16,733 bases of DNA from an uncultured beta proteobacterium (GCA_903885415.1 CAISIP010000347.1:1-16733); one strand, 5' to 3'. Positions 7,144 to 15,146 are shown, counted from the first letter of the stretch. Notes: a model not told the origin generated them from the sequence alone. A program made the numbers and translations.

Positions 7144-8268
7144 ATGTTCGCACCCCTGAAAAACCAGAGTTTTCTGCGCGCCTGCATGCGCCAAGCAACC
7201 GAACACACGCCCGTCTGGCTGATGCGCCAGGCCGGCCGCTACTTGCCCGAATACCGAGCCACACGGGCCAAAGCAGGAAGCTTTATGGGCCTGGCGACCA
7301 ATGTCGATTACGCGACCGAGGTGACGCTGCAACCGCTGGAGCGCTACCCGCTGGACGCGGCGATCCTCTTCAGCGACATCCTCACCGTGCCCGACGCCAT
7401 GGGACTGGGCCTGAGCTTCGCAATCGGCGAAGGGCCCCGATTCGCGCACAGCGTGCGCGACGAGGCTGCAGTCGCCCGTTTGGCAGTGCCGGACATGGAC
7501 AAGTTGCGCTACGTATTTGACGCCGTGGCGTCGATCCGCCGGGCCCTGAACGGCCGGGTTCCCCTGATCGGCTTTTCCGGAAGTCCATGGACGCTGGCCT
7601 GCTACATGGTCGAGGGGGCGGGGTCCGACGACTACCGGCAGGTCAAAACCATGCTCTATGCGCGCCCGGACCTGATGCACCGAATACTGACGATCAATGC
7701 GGACGCCGTCGCCGCCTACCTCAATGCGCAGATCGATGCCGGCGCGCAGGCGGTGATGATCTTTGACAGCTGGGGCGGCGTCCTCGCGGACGGCGCCTTT
7801 CAGGCGTTCAGCCTTGCCTACACGGCGCGGGTGCTGGGCCAGCTCAAGCGGACGCACGATGGCGCGGTAATTCCGCGCATCGTGTTCACCAAAGGCGGTG
7901 GCCTGTGGCTCAAAGAAATGGGCCAACTCGACTGCGACGTGCTGGGGCTGGACTGGACCGTGAACCTGGCGCATGCGCGCGCGCTGCTGGGCGGGCGTGT
8001 GGGTGGCGCCGGCAAGGCCTTGCAGGGCAACATCGACCCGAATGTTTTGTTCGCCAATCCGGAGCAAATCGGCGCCGAGGTCGGCAGGGTGCTGCAGACC
8101 TTTGGCGCTCCGCACCGGGCGCCTGTGGACGACCCGGACCAGACCGGACCGACGCACATATTCAACCTGGGCCATGGCATCAGCCAGCACACGCCTGCGG
8201 AAAATGTAGCGGTGCTGGTTGAGGCAGTGCATTCCATTTCAAGAAACCTTCGGCGCGATACCCAATAG
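7144..8268 (+). CDS. hemE: uroporphyrinogen decarboxylase
   Basis: HemE removes the four acetate carboxyl groups of uroporphyrinogen III to give coproporphyrinogen III, the fifth step of haem synthesis from 5-aminolevulinate, in the cytosol without a cofactor. Both family signatures are intact: PVWLMRQAGRYLPEY (residues 23-37) and GFSGSPWTLACYM (143-155). FSDIL (78-82) carries the catalytic aspartate and NLGHGI near the C-terminus the conserved histidine. From the ATG at 7144 the protein has 374 residues and begins FAPLKNQSFLRAC, as in Comamonadaceae homologues. An in-frame ATG at 7117 would add nine residues, but a -10-like CACAAT (7108-7113) would put the transcript start just past it, so 7144 is preferred. 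It lies 90 bases after the DsbD-like gene and is followed by the unusual region before priA. Confidence 0.95.
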   Translation: MFAPLKNQSFLRACMRQATEHTPVWLMRQAGRYLPEYRATRAKAGSFMGLATNVDYATEVTLQPLERYPLDAAILFSDILTVPDAMGLGLSFAIGEGPRFAHSVRDEAAVARLAVPDMDKLRYVFDAVASIRRALNGRVPLIGFSGSPWTLACYMVEGAGSDDYRQVKTMLYARPDLMHRILTINADAVAAYLNAQIDAGAQAVMIFDSWGGVLADGAFQAFSLAYTARVLGQLKRTHDGAVIPRIVFTKGGGLWLKEMGQLDCDVLGLDWTVNLAHARALLGGRVGGAGKALQGNIDPNVLFANPEQIGAEVGRVLQTFGAPHRAPVDDPDQTGPTHIFNLGHGISQHTPAENVAVLVEAVHSISRNLRRDTQ

Positions 8269-8318
8269 CAGGCAATCCCTAGCATCAAATTCTGTTAATT
8301 TTATGGGCGCCTCCTGAC

Positions 8319-8327
8319 TTATGCACA
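8319..8327 (+). promoter_or_regulatory. DnaA-box match
   Basis: TTATGCACA fits the DnaA-box consensus TTATNCACA exactly. It lies 51 bases after the hemE stop, in the same orientation as the second box at 8507. Binding by DnaA is inferred, not shown. Confidence 0.5.
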
Positions 8328-8400
8328 AATTTTTCGCCCCCGAGGGCTGATCCGGCCCTATCCGGCAGATCCTTGCTACAAAACCGGTAGCTAGCCCAAG

Positions 8401-8504
8401 TTGTTGATTTATATGGCTAATGCCGGGCTGCTCTTTTGGCGTGCATTCCAGCCAAAGCCTTGATTTGCAAGGCTTTGGCGATAGCGCAGGATAGATATCA
8501 ACAA
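8401..8504. repeat. nested inverted repeat around a 12-bp hairpin
   Basis: The outer arms are TTGTTGAT (8401-8408) and ATCAACAA (8497-8504), exact reverse complements. Between them lies a perfect hairpin: GCCAAAGCCTTG (8451-8462), loop ATTTG, CAAGGCTTTGGC (8468-8479). No T-tract follows on either strand, so it is not a standard intrinsic terminator. The right outer arm ends two bases before the DnaA-box match at 8507. Confidence 0.7.
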
Positions 8505-8506
8505 AG

Positions 8507-8515
8507 TTATCCACA
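8507..8515 (+). promoter_or_regulatory. perfect consensus DnaA box
   Basis: TTATCCACA is the strongest form of the DnaA box. It abuts the nested inverted repeat and lies about 150 bases before the priA start. With the box at 8319 this makes two exact TTATNCACA matches in 400 bases, far more than expected by chance. Confidence 0.6.
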
Positions 8516-8579
8516 GAAATCATGAATGAGCCCATAAACCCATACCAATCAAGTACTTAAACGATTTTCCGCAAGTTCA

Positions 8580-8594
8580 CATGAATAATTCATG
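8580..8594. promoter_or_regulatory. 15-base palindrome, possible operator before priA
   Basis: CATGAAT and ATTCATG form perfect 7-bp arms around a single central A. A further CATGAAT half-site stands at 8521-8527. The size and position, 74 bases before the priA start, suit a binding site for a dimeric regulator, but I cannot name the protein. Confidence 0.4.
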
Positions 8595-8668
8595 ACAAAC
8601 CCGCTGCCGACCCCTGGCGGTCTTCACACTTGCATGGACCCCGCCGTGCGAAGCCCGCGCGACACCCA

Positions 8669-10798
8669 GTGAGCTTCCTGCTGTCTGTGCTGGTGCCGAC
8701 GCCGGCACACAGCCAACTGTCCGGCCCGCTGAGCTACCGCAGCGCGTTCGATTTGCCACCGGGAAGCCTGGTGCGCGTTCCCTTGGGTCGCCGCGAAACA
8801 CTGGGCGTCGTGTGGGACCGACCGGGCACAGAGCAAGGCCTAGCGTCGGACCCGGAGAAACTGCGTGACATCGCTTCGGCCCTGACAGGACTGCCGGCGC
8901 TGACGCCAAACTGGCGCAGGCTGGTGGCCTTCGCGGCGGCCTACTACCAGCGCTCGCCCGGCGAGGTAGCGTTGGCCGCCCTGCCGCCGCAACTGCGCGA
9001 ACTCAGCGAGCAGCAACTGCAGCGCCGGCTGAAACGGCCGCTAGCGCGCACCGAACTGGCGCAGGGCTCGGCAAGCGAGGCGCCCGCGTTGAGCGTCGAG
9101 CAGCAGGCGGCGATAGACGGCTTTGGGCGCTGCGCGGGAACCAGCCTGCTATTCGGAGCCACCGGAAGCGGAAAGACCGAGGTCTACCTGCACTGCGTTC
9201 AGGAATTGCTGCTGCGCGACGCGCAGGCACAGGCCCTGGTGATGGTCCCCGAAATCAACCTGACGCCGCAGTTGGAGAAGCGCTTTGTCGAACGCTTTGG
9301 CCCGGTATTCGGCGCACAGTCGGTCGTCGCCATGCACAGCGGCATGGGCCATCCGCAGCGGCTCAGGAACTGGCTGGCCGCGCACAGCGGCGTGGCGAGG
9401 ATCGTGCTGGGTACACGCATGGCGGTCTTCGCGTCCTTGCCACATCTGCAACTCATCGTTGTCGACGAAGAGCACGACCCAAGTTACAAGCAGCAAGAAG
9501 GAGCGCGCTACTCGGCCCGCGATCTGGCGGTTTACCGCGGGCGGCTTGAGAACGCCCGGGTCATGCTGGGCTCTGCCACCCCGTCGCTCGAGAGCTGGCA
9601 CCACAGTCGCAGCGCCGAGCAGGGCGGACGCTATGCGCGGCTGGGCATGCCCAGCCGCATCGGCACGCATGCGCAACTGCCGCAAGTGCGCAAGGTCGAC
9701 ATGAACCAGCAGCCCAAACGCGCCGTCATTTCGCCGCCCCTGCTGGCGGCGATCCGCCAGCGCATCGCCGCTGGCGAGCAGAGCCTGGTATTTCTGAACC
9801 GCCGCGGCTACGCGCCGGTACTGCAATGCGGCTCCTGCGACTGGAAAAGCAGCTGCCCGCACTGCAGTGCCTTCCGGGTCTTCCACAAGGCGGACCGCTC
9901 GCTGCGCTGCCACCACTGCGGCTACGCAGAGGCGGTTCCGCGCGCCTGCCCCCAATGCGGCGATCTGGACCTCGCTACGGTGGGGCGCGGGACCGAGCGT
10001 CTGCAGGAGCACCTGGCCGAATTGCTGGCCGAAGTGCGCCGGCCCCATTCGGTGTCGCCCGCTCGGCCCGAGGGCGACCCGGTACGCATAGCGCGGATCG
10101 ATGCCGACAGCACGCGCTTGAGCGGCAGCCTGCAGTTGCAACTCGCGCAGGTCCACTCCGGCGAAGTGGATGTGCTGGTGGGAACGCAAATGATCGCCAA
10201 GGGACACGACTTCCGGCGCATCACCCTAGTGGCCGCCATCAACCCGGACGGCGCGCTCTTTTCCAGCGATTTCCGAGCGCCCGAGCGCTTGTTTAGCCTG
10301 TTAATGCAGGCCGCTGGCCGCGCGGGCCGCGACGCCGACATCAGCGGCCAGAGCGAGATGTGGATCCAGACCTTCCAGCCGCAACACCCCCTGTTCGAAG
10401 CGCTCAAACGCCACGACTACCCGGCCTTCGCGGCGCAGCAACTCGGTGAACGCGAGCGCGCCGGACTGCCGCCATTCAGTTTTCAGGCACTGCTGCGCGC
10501 CGAGGCCCGTCAACAGAACGTCGCACAGGGTTTCCTGGCCGCTGCCAGCGCGGCGGCAGGCGAACAGCTGACGCAGCTGCCGGGCTTCGACCTTGTCATG
10601 CTGTACCCGGCGGTACCGATGGAGATGCAGCGGGTTGCCAATGTGGAGCGCGCCCAGATGCTGATCGAGAGCTCCTCTCGCACCGCACTGCAGGGCTTCC
10701 TGGCGGCCTGGCACCCGGTGCTGCAGTCCACACGCCGGGGGGCCGCCGGTCGGGGCCTGCTGCGATGGGCAGTCGACGTCGACCCGCTGGCGATTTAG
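8669..10798 (+). CDS. priA: replication restart helicase PriA
   Basis: PriA is the 3'-5' DNA helicase that recognises stalled forks and D-loops and starts reloading of the replicative helicase. From the GTG at 8669 it has 709 residues. An N-terminal DNA-binding domain is followed by Walker A GATGSGKT (163-170), Walker B DEEHD (266-270), eight zinc-binding cysteines in four pairs (C387/C390, C396/C399, C414/C417, C427/C430), GTQMIAKGHDF (505-515) and motif VI QAAGRAGRD (547-555). All are intact. The GTG gives the family N-terminus (SFLLSVLVPTPAHSQLSGPL); a TTG at 8630 is in frame but adds 13 unlikely residues. No clear ribosome binding site is seen. The gene ends 17 bases from the convergent permease gene. 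Confidence 0.95.
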   Translation: MSFLLSVLVPTPAHSQLSGPLSYRSAFDLPPGSLVRVPLGRRETLGVVWDRPGTEQGLASDPEKLRDIASALTGLPALTPNWRRLVAFAAAYYQRSPGEVALAALPPQLRELSEQQLQRRLKRPLARTELAQGSASEAPALSVEQQAAIDGFGRCAGTSLLFGATGSGKTEVYLHCVQELLLRDAQAQALVMVPEINLTPQLEKRFVERFGPVFGAQSVVAMHSGMGHPQRLRNWLAAHSGVARIVLGTRMAVFASLPHLQLIVVDEEHDPSYKQQEGARYSARDLAVYRGRLENARVMLGSATPSLESWHHSRSAEQGGRYARLGMPSRIGTHAQLPQVRKVDMNQQPKRAVISPPLLAAIRQRIAAGEQSLVFLNRRGYAPVLQCGSCDWKSSCPHCSAFRVFHKADRSLRCHHCGYAEAVPRACPQCGDLDLATVGRGTERLQEHLAELLAEVRRPHSVSPARPEGDPVRIARIDADSTRLSGSLQLQLAQVHSGEVDVLVGTQMIAKGHDFRRITLVAAINPDGALFSSDFRAPERLFSLLMQAAGRAGRDADISGQSEMWIQTFQPQHPLFEALKRHDYPAFAAQQLGERERAGLPPFSFQALLRAEARQQNVAQGFLAAASAAAGEQLTQLPGFDLVMLYPAVPMEMQRVANVERAQMLIESSSRTALQGFLAAWHPVLQSTRRGAAGRGLLRWAVDVDPLAI

Positions 10799-10815
10799 CC
10801 AGCGCGGCGCCCACT

Positions 10816-11784
10816 TCAGTGCGGGTCGACCAAAAGGGCGACTACCGCCGGGAAGCTCAGGAAGGCAGCCGCTGTCGACAGCAAAATGACACGGGCGATG
10901 CGCCCGCTGTCGGCGCCAAATTTTTCAGCCAGCAAGGACACATTGCTGGCGCTGGGAAGCGCCGCCACCAGCACGATCACGGTCAGCGCGGCAGGCTGAA
11001 GCGCAACGCCCAAGCGGATCGCCGCAACGCCGAGCAGCAGCAGCAGCAGCGGGTGGAGAACCAGCTTGACCAGCGCCAGTGGCAGGTAATCGCGCAGCCG
11101 CATTCTGGGCAGGGAAGTGGCCAGAATATGGGAGCGCGCCAGCACGCCGCCGATGGTGAAAAGCGCCACCGGCGAGGCGCAGTCCGCCAGCAGGGATAGG
11201 GTCTGCAGCGCCGGCTTGGGCAACTCCAGCGTGACGGCGGAGGCCACCGCCCCCAGCACGATCGACCACGGCATCGGGTTGACCAATACGCCGCGCAGCG
11301 CCTTGCGGCCCGCCGCACCGAAGCCGTGCTCATGTGCGCCGTCGAGCCTGGAAAGCGCGGTGCACAGCGACGTGGTCACGACCAAATCGACGACGATGGT
11401 GACTATCGCCGGGCCGATCGCGCTCGCGCCCAGCAGCGCGACCAGCAGCGGAACGCCCATGTAGCCGGTGTTCGGGAAAGCCGCCACCAGTGCGCCGAAC
11501 GATGCGTCGTTCCAGCCAATGCGGCTGTTCATGCTGACGGCGACGGTAAATGCCACCAGCACCAGCGCGCAGACCAAGTAGGTGCAAAACACGCTCGGGT
11601 CGAGCAACTGCACCAACGGCGTCGTTGAGCCGAAGCGATACAACATGCAGGGCAAGGCGAAATACAGAACAAAGCTGTTGAGCCCGGCGATGGCATCGAG
11701 CCGCAGCAGGCCGATACGGGCCGCGAGGTAGCCGGCCAGAACCAGCGCAAAAAACGGAAAGGTGACCAAGAATATCTGCAGCAA
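10816..11784 (-). CDS. AEC-family transporter (auxin efflux carrier-like permease)
   Basis: A roughly 322-residue inner-membrane permease of the AEC family (Pfam Mem_trans), whose bacterial members move malate, malonate or other organic acids; this one's substrate is unknown. About ten hydrophobic segments run along the whole length, with the typical LNSFVLYFALPCMLY near the N-terminus, AAFPNTGYMGVPLL in the middle and SPVALFTIGGVLA in the second half. The TTG at 11784 gives the common N-terminus LQIFLVTFPFFALVLAGYLA. A GTG at 11841 would add 19 arginine-rich residues running into the rep promoter area, which is less likely. It is convergent with priA and divergent from rep, and so has its own promoter in the roughly 100-base gap. 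The family call is firm. Confidence 0.9.
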   Translation of the reverse strand: MLQIFLVTFPFFALVLAGYLAARIGLLRLDAIAGLNSFVLYFALPCMLYRFGSTTPLVQLLDPSVFCTYLVCALVLVAFTVAVSMNSRIGWNDASFGALVAAFPNTGYMGVPLLVALLGASAIGPAIVTIVVDLVVTTSLCTALSRLDGAHEHGFGAAGRKALRGVLVNPMPWSIVLGAVASAVTLELPKPALQTLSLLADCASPVALFTIGGVLARSHILATSLPRMRLRDYLPLALVKLVLHPLLLLLLGVAAIRLGVALQPAALTVIVLVAALPSASNVSLLAEKFGADSGRIARVILLSTAAAFLSFPAVVALLVDPH

Positions 11785-11844
11785 GCCGTCATTTTCGCCT
11801 ACGCTGCGCGGGCCCCGGCGCCGCCGGCCAGAACGGCGCACCGT

Positions 11845-11850
11845 TATGAT
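11845..11850 (+). promoter_or_regulatory. possible -10 box of rep
   Basis: TATGAT matches the sigma-70 -10 consensus at five of six positions. It would place the transcript start about 26 bases before the rep ATG. No convincing -35 stands 16-19 bases upstream, where the DNA is very GC-rich. Confidence 0.35.
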
Positions 11851-11882
11851 TCGCGCCTGCCCTGCCCGCGTCCAACGCCTGA

Positions 11883-14024
11883 ATGTCTTCCTCGTCTGCG
11901 CCCAATCCCCCCAACGGCCTGAACCTTGCCCAACAGGAGGCGGTCAACTACATGCACGGGCCCTGCCTGGTCCTTGCGGGAGCCGGGTCGGGAAAGACGC
12001 GCGTCATCACCCACAAGATCGGACGCCTGATCCAGTCGGGAATGGAGGCGCGGCGCATCGCCGCCATCACCTTCACCAACAAGGCCGCTGCCGAAATGCG
12101 CGAGCGCGCCAAGAGCCTGGTCGGCAAGGCCGCCAGGGAGGTGCTCATCTGCACCTTTCACGCGCTGGGCGTTCGCATGATGCGCCAGGACGGTCAGGCG
12201 TTGGGACTGAAGCCGAACTTCTCGATTCTCGACAGCGACGACGTCACCAGCATCCTCAAGGACTGCGGAGGCAGCACCGATGCGGCGACTGCGCGGCAAT
12301 GGCAGTGGACGATTAGCCGATGGAAGAACATGGGGCTGAACGCCGCGCAGGCCGAGATGCAGGCCGCCGACGACAACGAAAAAATCACGGCGCGCATCAT
12401 GGCTCGCTACGAGGAGCGGCTGAGCGCCTACCAAAGCGTCGATTTCGACGACCTCATCGGGATGCCGCTCAAACTGCTGCAGGAGCACGAAGCGGTGCGC
12501 CAGAAATGGCAGTCCTATGTCGGCCATGTACTGGTCGATGAATACCAGGACACCAATGCCACCCAGTACGAGGTACTCAAACTGCTGGTGGGCGGCGCAG
12601 ACCCGAAACAGGCGCGCTTTACAGCGGTGGGCGACGACGATCAGTCGATCTACGGCTGGCGCGGTGCGACGCTGGACAACCTGAAGAAGCTGCCGCTGGA
12701 CTTTCCAGAGCTCAAAGTCATCAAGCTCGAGCAGAACTACCGGTCGACCTCGGCCATCCTGCGCGCAGCCAACAACGTCATCGGACCCAATCCGAAGCTC
12801 TACCCAAAGAATCTGTGGAGCGACCTGGGCGAAGGCGAGCCGGTACGTATCGTCGACGCCGACCATGAAGAGCATGAGGCCGAGCGGGCCGTCGCGCGCA
12901 TCCAGAGCACCCGCGCCGGCACCACCGACAGCGCCGGCGCGCCGTCGCAGCACAAGGAATTCCGCGACTTTGCGGTCCTGTACCGGGCCAACCATCAGGC
13001 ACGCGTCTTCGAACAGGCGCTGCGCAAGGCACAGATCCCCTACAAGGTGTCCGGCGGCCAGAGCTTTTTCGACCGCGCCGAGATCAAGGATCTGTGCGCC
13101 TGGTTCAGGCTGTGGGTCAACAACGACGACGACCCGGCATTCCTGCGCGCAATCACGACCCCCAAGCGCGGCATAGGCCACCAGACACTGCTGCAACTCG
13201 GCGTGTTTGCGGGCCAGTACAAGCTAAGCCTTTTTGAAGCACTGTTCAGCCCGAGCCTGGCCAGCGTGCTGCCGGCACGCGCTGTCGGCAGCCTGCACGA
13301 ATTTGGCCGCTATGTGAACGACCTGGAATTTCGTGCCCGCCACACCCAGGGCGCCGAAGCGGCGCTGGTCTTCCTGCACGAATGGCTGGTCGAAATCGGC
13401 TATGAAAAGCAGTTGTACGATGGTGAGGACAGCGAAAAGCTGGCGGCTGCGCGCTGGACCCATGTGCTTGAATTCTGCGACTGGATGTCGGCGCGCTGTG
13501 GTGGCCGGATCGACGATGCCGCCGGGGTTTCCATAGCGGGCGAGCTGAAAGACCTGCTGCAAGTGGCGCAGACCATATCGCTGTTGTCGACCATCAGCGA
13601 GCGCGAAACCGACCAGAACGTCGTGACCCTGTCGACGCTGCACGCGGCCAAGGGGCTTGAGTGGCCGCACGTCATGCTGGTTGGCGTGACCGAAGGCATG
13701 CTGCCGTTCAAGCTGGGCGACGACAACAACCCCAGCGGCAGCGCCGACGGACCGATGAGCGACAGCCTGATCGAGCGACTGCAGGAAGAGCGACGGCTGA
13801 TGTATGTGGGAATCACCCGAGCGCAGCGCAGCCTGGCCGTCAGTTGGACGCGCAAGCGCAAGAAGGGCCGCGATATGGTGGCAGCACAACCGAGCCGCTT
13901 CATCGCCGAGATGGCGCTCCATGCCGGCACCGCCCGGGAAGATCCACGCGCCAAGCTCAAGGCGCTGCGCGCCGAATTCGCCCAAAAAGCGCTCGACGCC
14001 GCGGCGCTTGGGGCGGGCGCCTAG
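11883..14024 (+). CDS. rep: ATP-dependent DNA helicase Rep
   Basis: A 713-residue superfamily 1A helicase closest to E. coli Rep (from remembered sequence), which moves 3'-5' on DNA, clears proteins ahead of forks and assists restart. Motifs in order: Walker A AGAGSGKT (32-39), AITFTNKAAAEM (61-72), motif II DEYQDTN (219-225), GDDDQSIYGWRG (250-261), QNYRST (284-289), TLHAAKGLEW (about 584-593) and VGITRAQRS near residue 640. SRWKNMGLN and YKVSGGQSFFDRAEIKDL are Rep-like rather than UvrD-like. An insert of about ten residues near 340 (Gly/Thr/Ser-rich) lies between conserved blocks. The ATG at 11883 gives a short Ser/Pro-rich lead before LNLAQQEAV; no strong ribosome binding site is visible. 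Its stop overlaps that of the leftward recombinase remnant. Confidence 0.93.
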   Translation: MSSSSAPNPPNGLNLAQQEAVNYMHGPCLVLAGAGSGKTRVITHKIGRLIQSGMEARRIAAITFTNKAAAEMRERAKSLVGKAAREVLICTFHALGVRMMRQDGQALGLKPNFSILDSDDVTSILKDCGGSTDAATARQWQWTISRWKNMGLNAAQAEMQAADDNEKITARIMARYEERLSAYQSVDFDDLIGMPLKLLQEHEAVRQKWQSYVGHVLVDEYQDTNATQYEVLKLLVGGADPKQARFTAVGDDDQSIYGWRGATLDNLKKLPLDFPELKVIKLEQNYRSTSAILRAANNVIGPNPKLYPKNLWSDLGEGEPVRIVDADHEEHEAERAVARIQSTRAGTTDSAGAPSQHKEFRDFAVLYRANHQARVFEQALRKAQIPYKVSGGQSFFDRAEIKDLCAWFRLWVNNDDDPAFLRAITTPKRGIGHQTLLQLGVFAGQYKLSLFEALFSPSLASVLPARAVGSLHEFGRYVNDLEFRARHTQGAEAALVFLHEWLVEIGYEKQLYDGEDSEKLAAARWTHVLEFCDWMSARCGGRIDDAAGVSIAGELKDLLQVAQTISLLSTISERETDQNVVTLSTLHAAKGLEWPHVMLVGVTEGMLPFKLGDDNNPSGSADGPMSDSLIERLQEERRLMYVGITRAQRSLAVSWTRKRKKGRDMVAAQPSRFIAEMALHAGTAREDPRAKLKALRAEFAQKALDAAALGAGA

Positions 14025-14446
14025 GCTTGCAATGCGCTGCTGATTCTTTGCCTGACTGTCAGCCCAGAAGGTCGCAGCGTCGGCGTCATAAACTCCCAGA
14101 ACCAATAGGTTGCCCAGGCCTTTTTCAAAGCGGCGCTGGTTCGAAGATCGATTTCCCGCTTTGCTTGTCGCAGGTCGTGGCCGGAATCTAAGCGGGCCTG
14201 AAGCTCTCGGGCCCTCTCACGCGCCTGCGCAATGGACCACTCGCCGACTTGACCAATTGTCACGCGGACGGTCTGCCTCTGGAAACGGCGCTGAAAAATG
14301 AACGACCGCTTTCCGGCGCGGGTAACCCGCACCGCCAATCCCGGCACGGATGCGTCCCAGACGAAAACCTGGGCGCGATCAGCCGGGCATTTAAGCCCCG
14401 CCAATCGGCCCTCGGTGAGCGCCTGTTGTTCCGTTCTTGGATTCAT
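14021..14446 (-). pseudogene. truncated tyrosine recombinase (arm-binding domain only)
   Basis: A 141-codon frame from the ATG at 14446. Residues about 8-110 match the N-terminal arm-DNA-binding domain (DUF4102 type) of P4-like integrases: LTEGRLAGLKCP, VWDASVPGLAVRVTRAGKRS, RRFQRQTVRVTIGQ and WSIAQARERARELQARLDSG. Such integrases run to about 400 residues; the core-binding and catalytic domains with the R-H-R-Y residues are absent. After about residue 113 the frame runs through roughly 28 residues that do not resemble an integrase and ends at TAG inside the CTAG palindrome that also supplies the rep stop. This looks like the relic of a genomic island or prophage deleted down to the 5' end of its integrase gene. 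No tRNA gene or attachment-site duplication is visible beside it. Confidence 0.75.
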
Positions 14447-14534
14447 AGAACATATATCGGCGCGAACCGCCACCACTTGAATGCCCTTGACGTCCAGCGC
14501 CAGCCTCGGAAGGCGGCGGGAATTCAGACAGTCT

Positions 14535-14569
14535 GAAACTTTCCCGGCAAACGCATTCGCCAAAGTTTC
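14535..14569. repeat. 8-bp inverted repeat upstream of the recombinase remnant
   Basis: GAAACTTT (14535-14542) and AAAGTTTC (14562-14569) are exact reverse complements with a 19-base spacer. They lie in the 210-base gap between the divergent recombinase remnant and the DUF336 gene, so they could be an operator or part of the old element's end. Confidence 0.4.
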
Positions 14570-14593
14570 GCTGGGCCCTGCATTCGGCATTCG

Positions 14594-14622
14594 TTCGCAC
14601 GACCCCGACAGTGCGCCACAAT
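14594..14622 (+). promoter_or_regulatory. possible promoter of the DUF336 gene
   Basis: TTCGCA (14594-14599) and CACAAT (14617-14622) are separated by 17 bases and each agrees only partly with the sigma-70 consensus. A short dyad, ACTCT-AAA-AGAGT (14627-14639), follows in the presumed leader. Confidence 0.3.
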
Positions 14623-14656
14623 ACGCACTCTAAAAGAGTCTCACACGGGAGCATCA

Positions 14657-15082
14657 GTGGCTATCCTCACTCTGGCACAGGCCAACCAGATCATCAATGC
14701 CGCGCTCGCGCATGCCGAGCAGGCAGGATACAGACCGATGGCCATCGCAGTGCTCGACGAGTCGGGCAATCTGAAGGCTTTTGCGCGTCAGGACGGGGCC
14801 AGCATGTTCCGCTTTGAGGTGGCGCAGGCCAAGGCCTGGGGCGCTGTCGGCATGGGGGCGTCGAGCCGGATGCTGGCACAGCGCGCGAAGGACAACCCGA
14901 ACTTTTTCGTCTCGCTGGCGGCCACTGCAAAGGGTCGGCTGTTGCCGCAGACCGGCGCCATCCTGGTTAGAAACAGCAGTGGCGACCTGCTTGGCGCCGT
15001 CGGGGCCAGCGGCGGAAGCGGCGACGAGGACGAGGCGATCTGCATCGCTGGCGTCGCTGCAGCGGGCTTGGTACAAGGCTGA
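14657..15082 (+). CDS. GlcG/HbpS-family protein (DUF336)
   Basis: A 141-residue single-domain protein of the GlcG/HbpS family. Members bind haem or cobalamin in some species, or lie in glycolate and other catabolic operons; many have no known function. Typical segments are LTLAQANQIINAALAHA, AIAVLDESGNLKAFARQDGA, SLAATAKGRLLPQTGAILV and GAVGASGGSGDEDEAICIAG. No signal peptide is present, so it is probably cytosolic. Translation starts at the GTG at 14657, with GGGAG about five bases before it. It stands alone in its direction; the next rightward gene begins 115 bases later and is unrelated. The size and conserved core are normal. I cannot assign a ligand. Confidence 0.88.
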   Translation: MAILTLAQANQIINAALAHAEQAGYRPMAIAVLDESGNLKAFARQDGASMFRFEVAQAKAWGAVGMGASSRMLAQRAKDNPNFFVSLAATAKGRLLPQTGAILVRNSSGDLLGAVGASGGSGDEDEAICIAGVAAAGLVQG

Positions 15083-15146
15083 GCCCCGGCTGCGACCCTT
15101 GGATAGACCTCAGGTGGGCGCAGGGGAAAGAGGAGTGAGTGGGTAC

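Larger units (their letters stand above)
8269..8668. other. AT-rich hemE-priA intergenic region
   Basis: About 400 bases without a convincing gene, clearly richer in A and T than the flanking genes. It contains two DnaA-box matches, a nested inverted-repeat structure and a perfect 15-base palindrome with an extra half-site, all described separately. No typical terminator with a T-tract follows hemE. A 98-codon leftward frame (8239-8535) overlaps the end of hemE and most of these elements; I do not call it a gene. The region must hold the priA promoter, but no clean -35/-10 pair stands out. Confidence 0.7.

Noticed and set aside
7039..8232. Leftward frame of 397 codons
   Set aside because: It lies antisense to hemE, which has both family signatures; the translated product resembles no protein I know.
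8239..8535. Leftward 98-codon frame in the hemE-priA gap
   Set aside because: It overlaps the end of hemE, contains the hairpin arms and a DnaA box within its codons, has no good ribosome binding site and no recognisable domain. Conservation data could reverse this.
8319..8594. Chromosomal replication origin
   Set aside because: Only two DnaA boxes and no clear unwinding element are seen, and dnaA, dnaN, rpmH or parAB are not nearby.
11844..13196. Leftward frame of 450 codons
   Set aside because: It is antisense to rep, whose helicase motifs are complete; its mirror-image composition marks it as a shadow.
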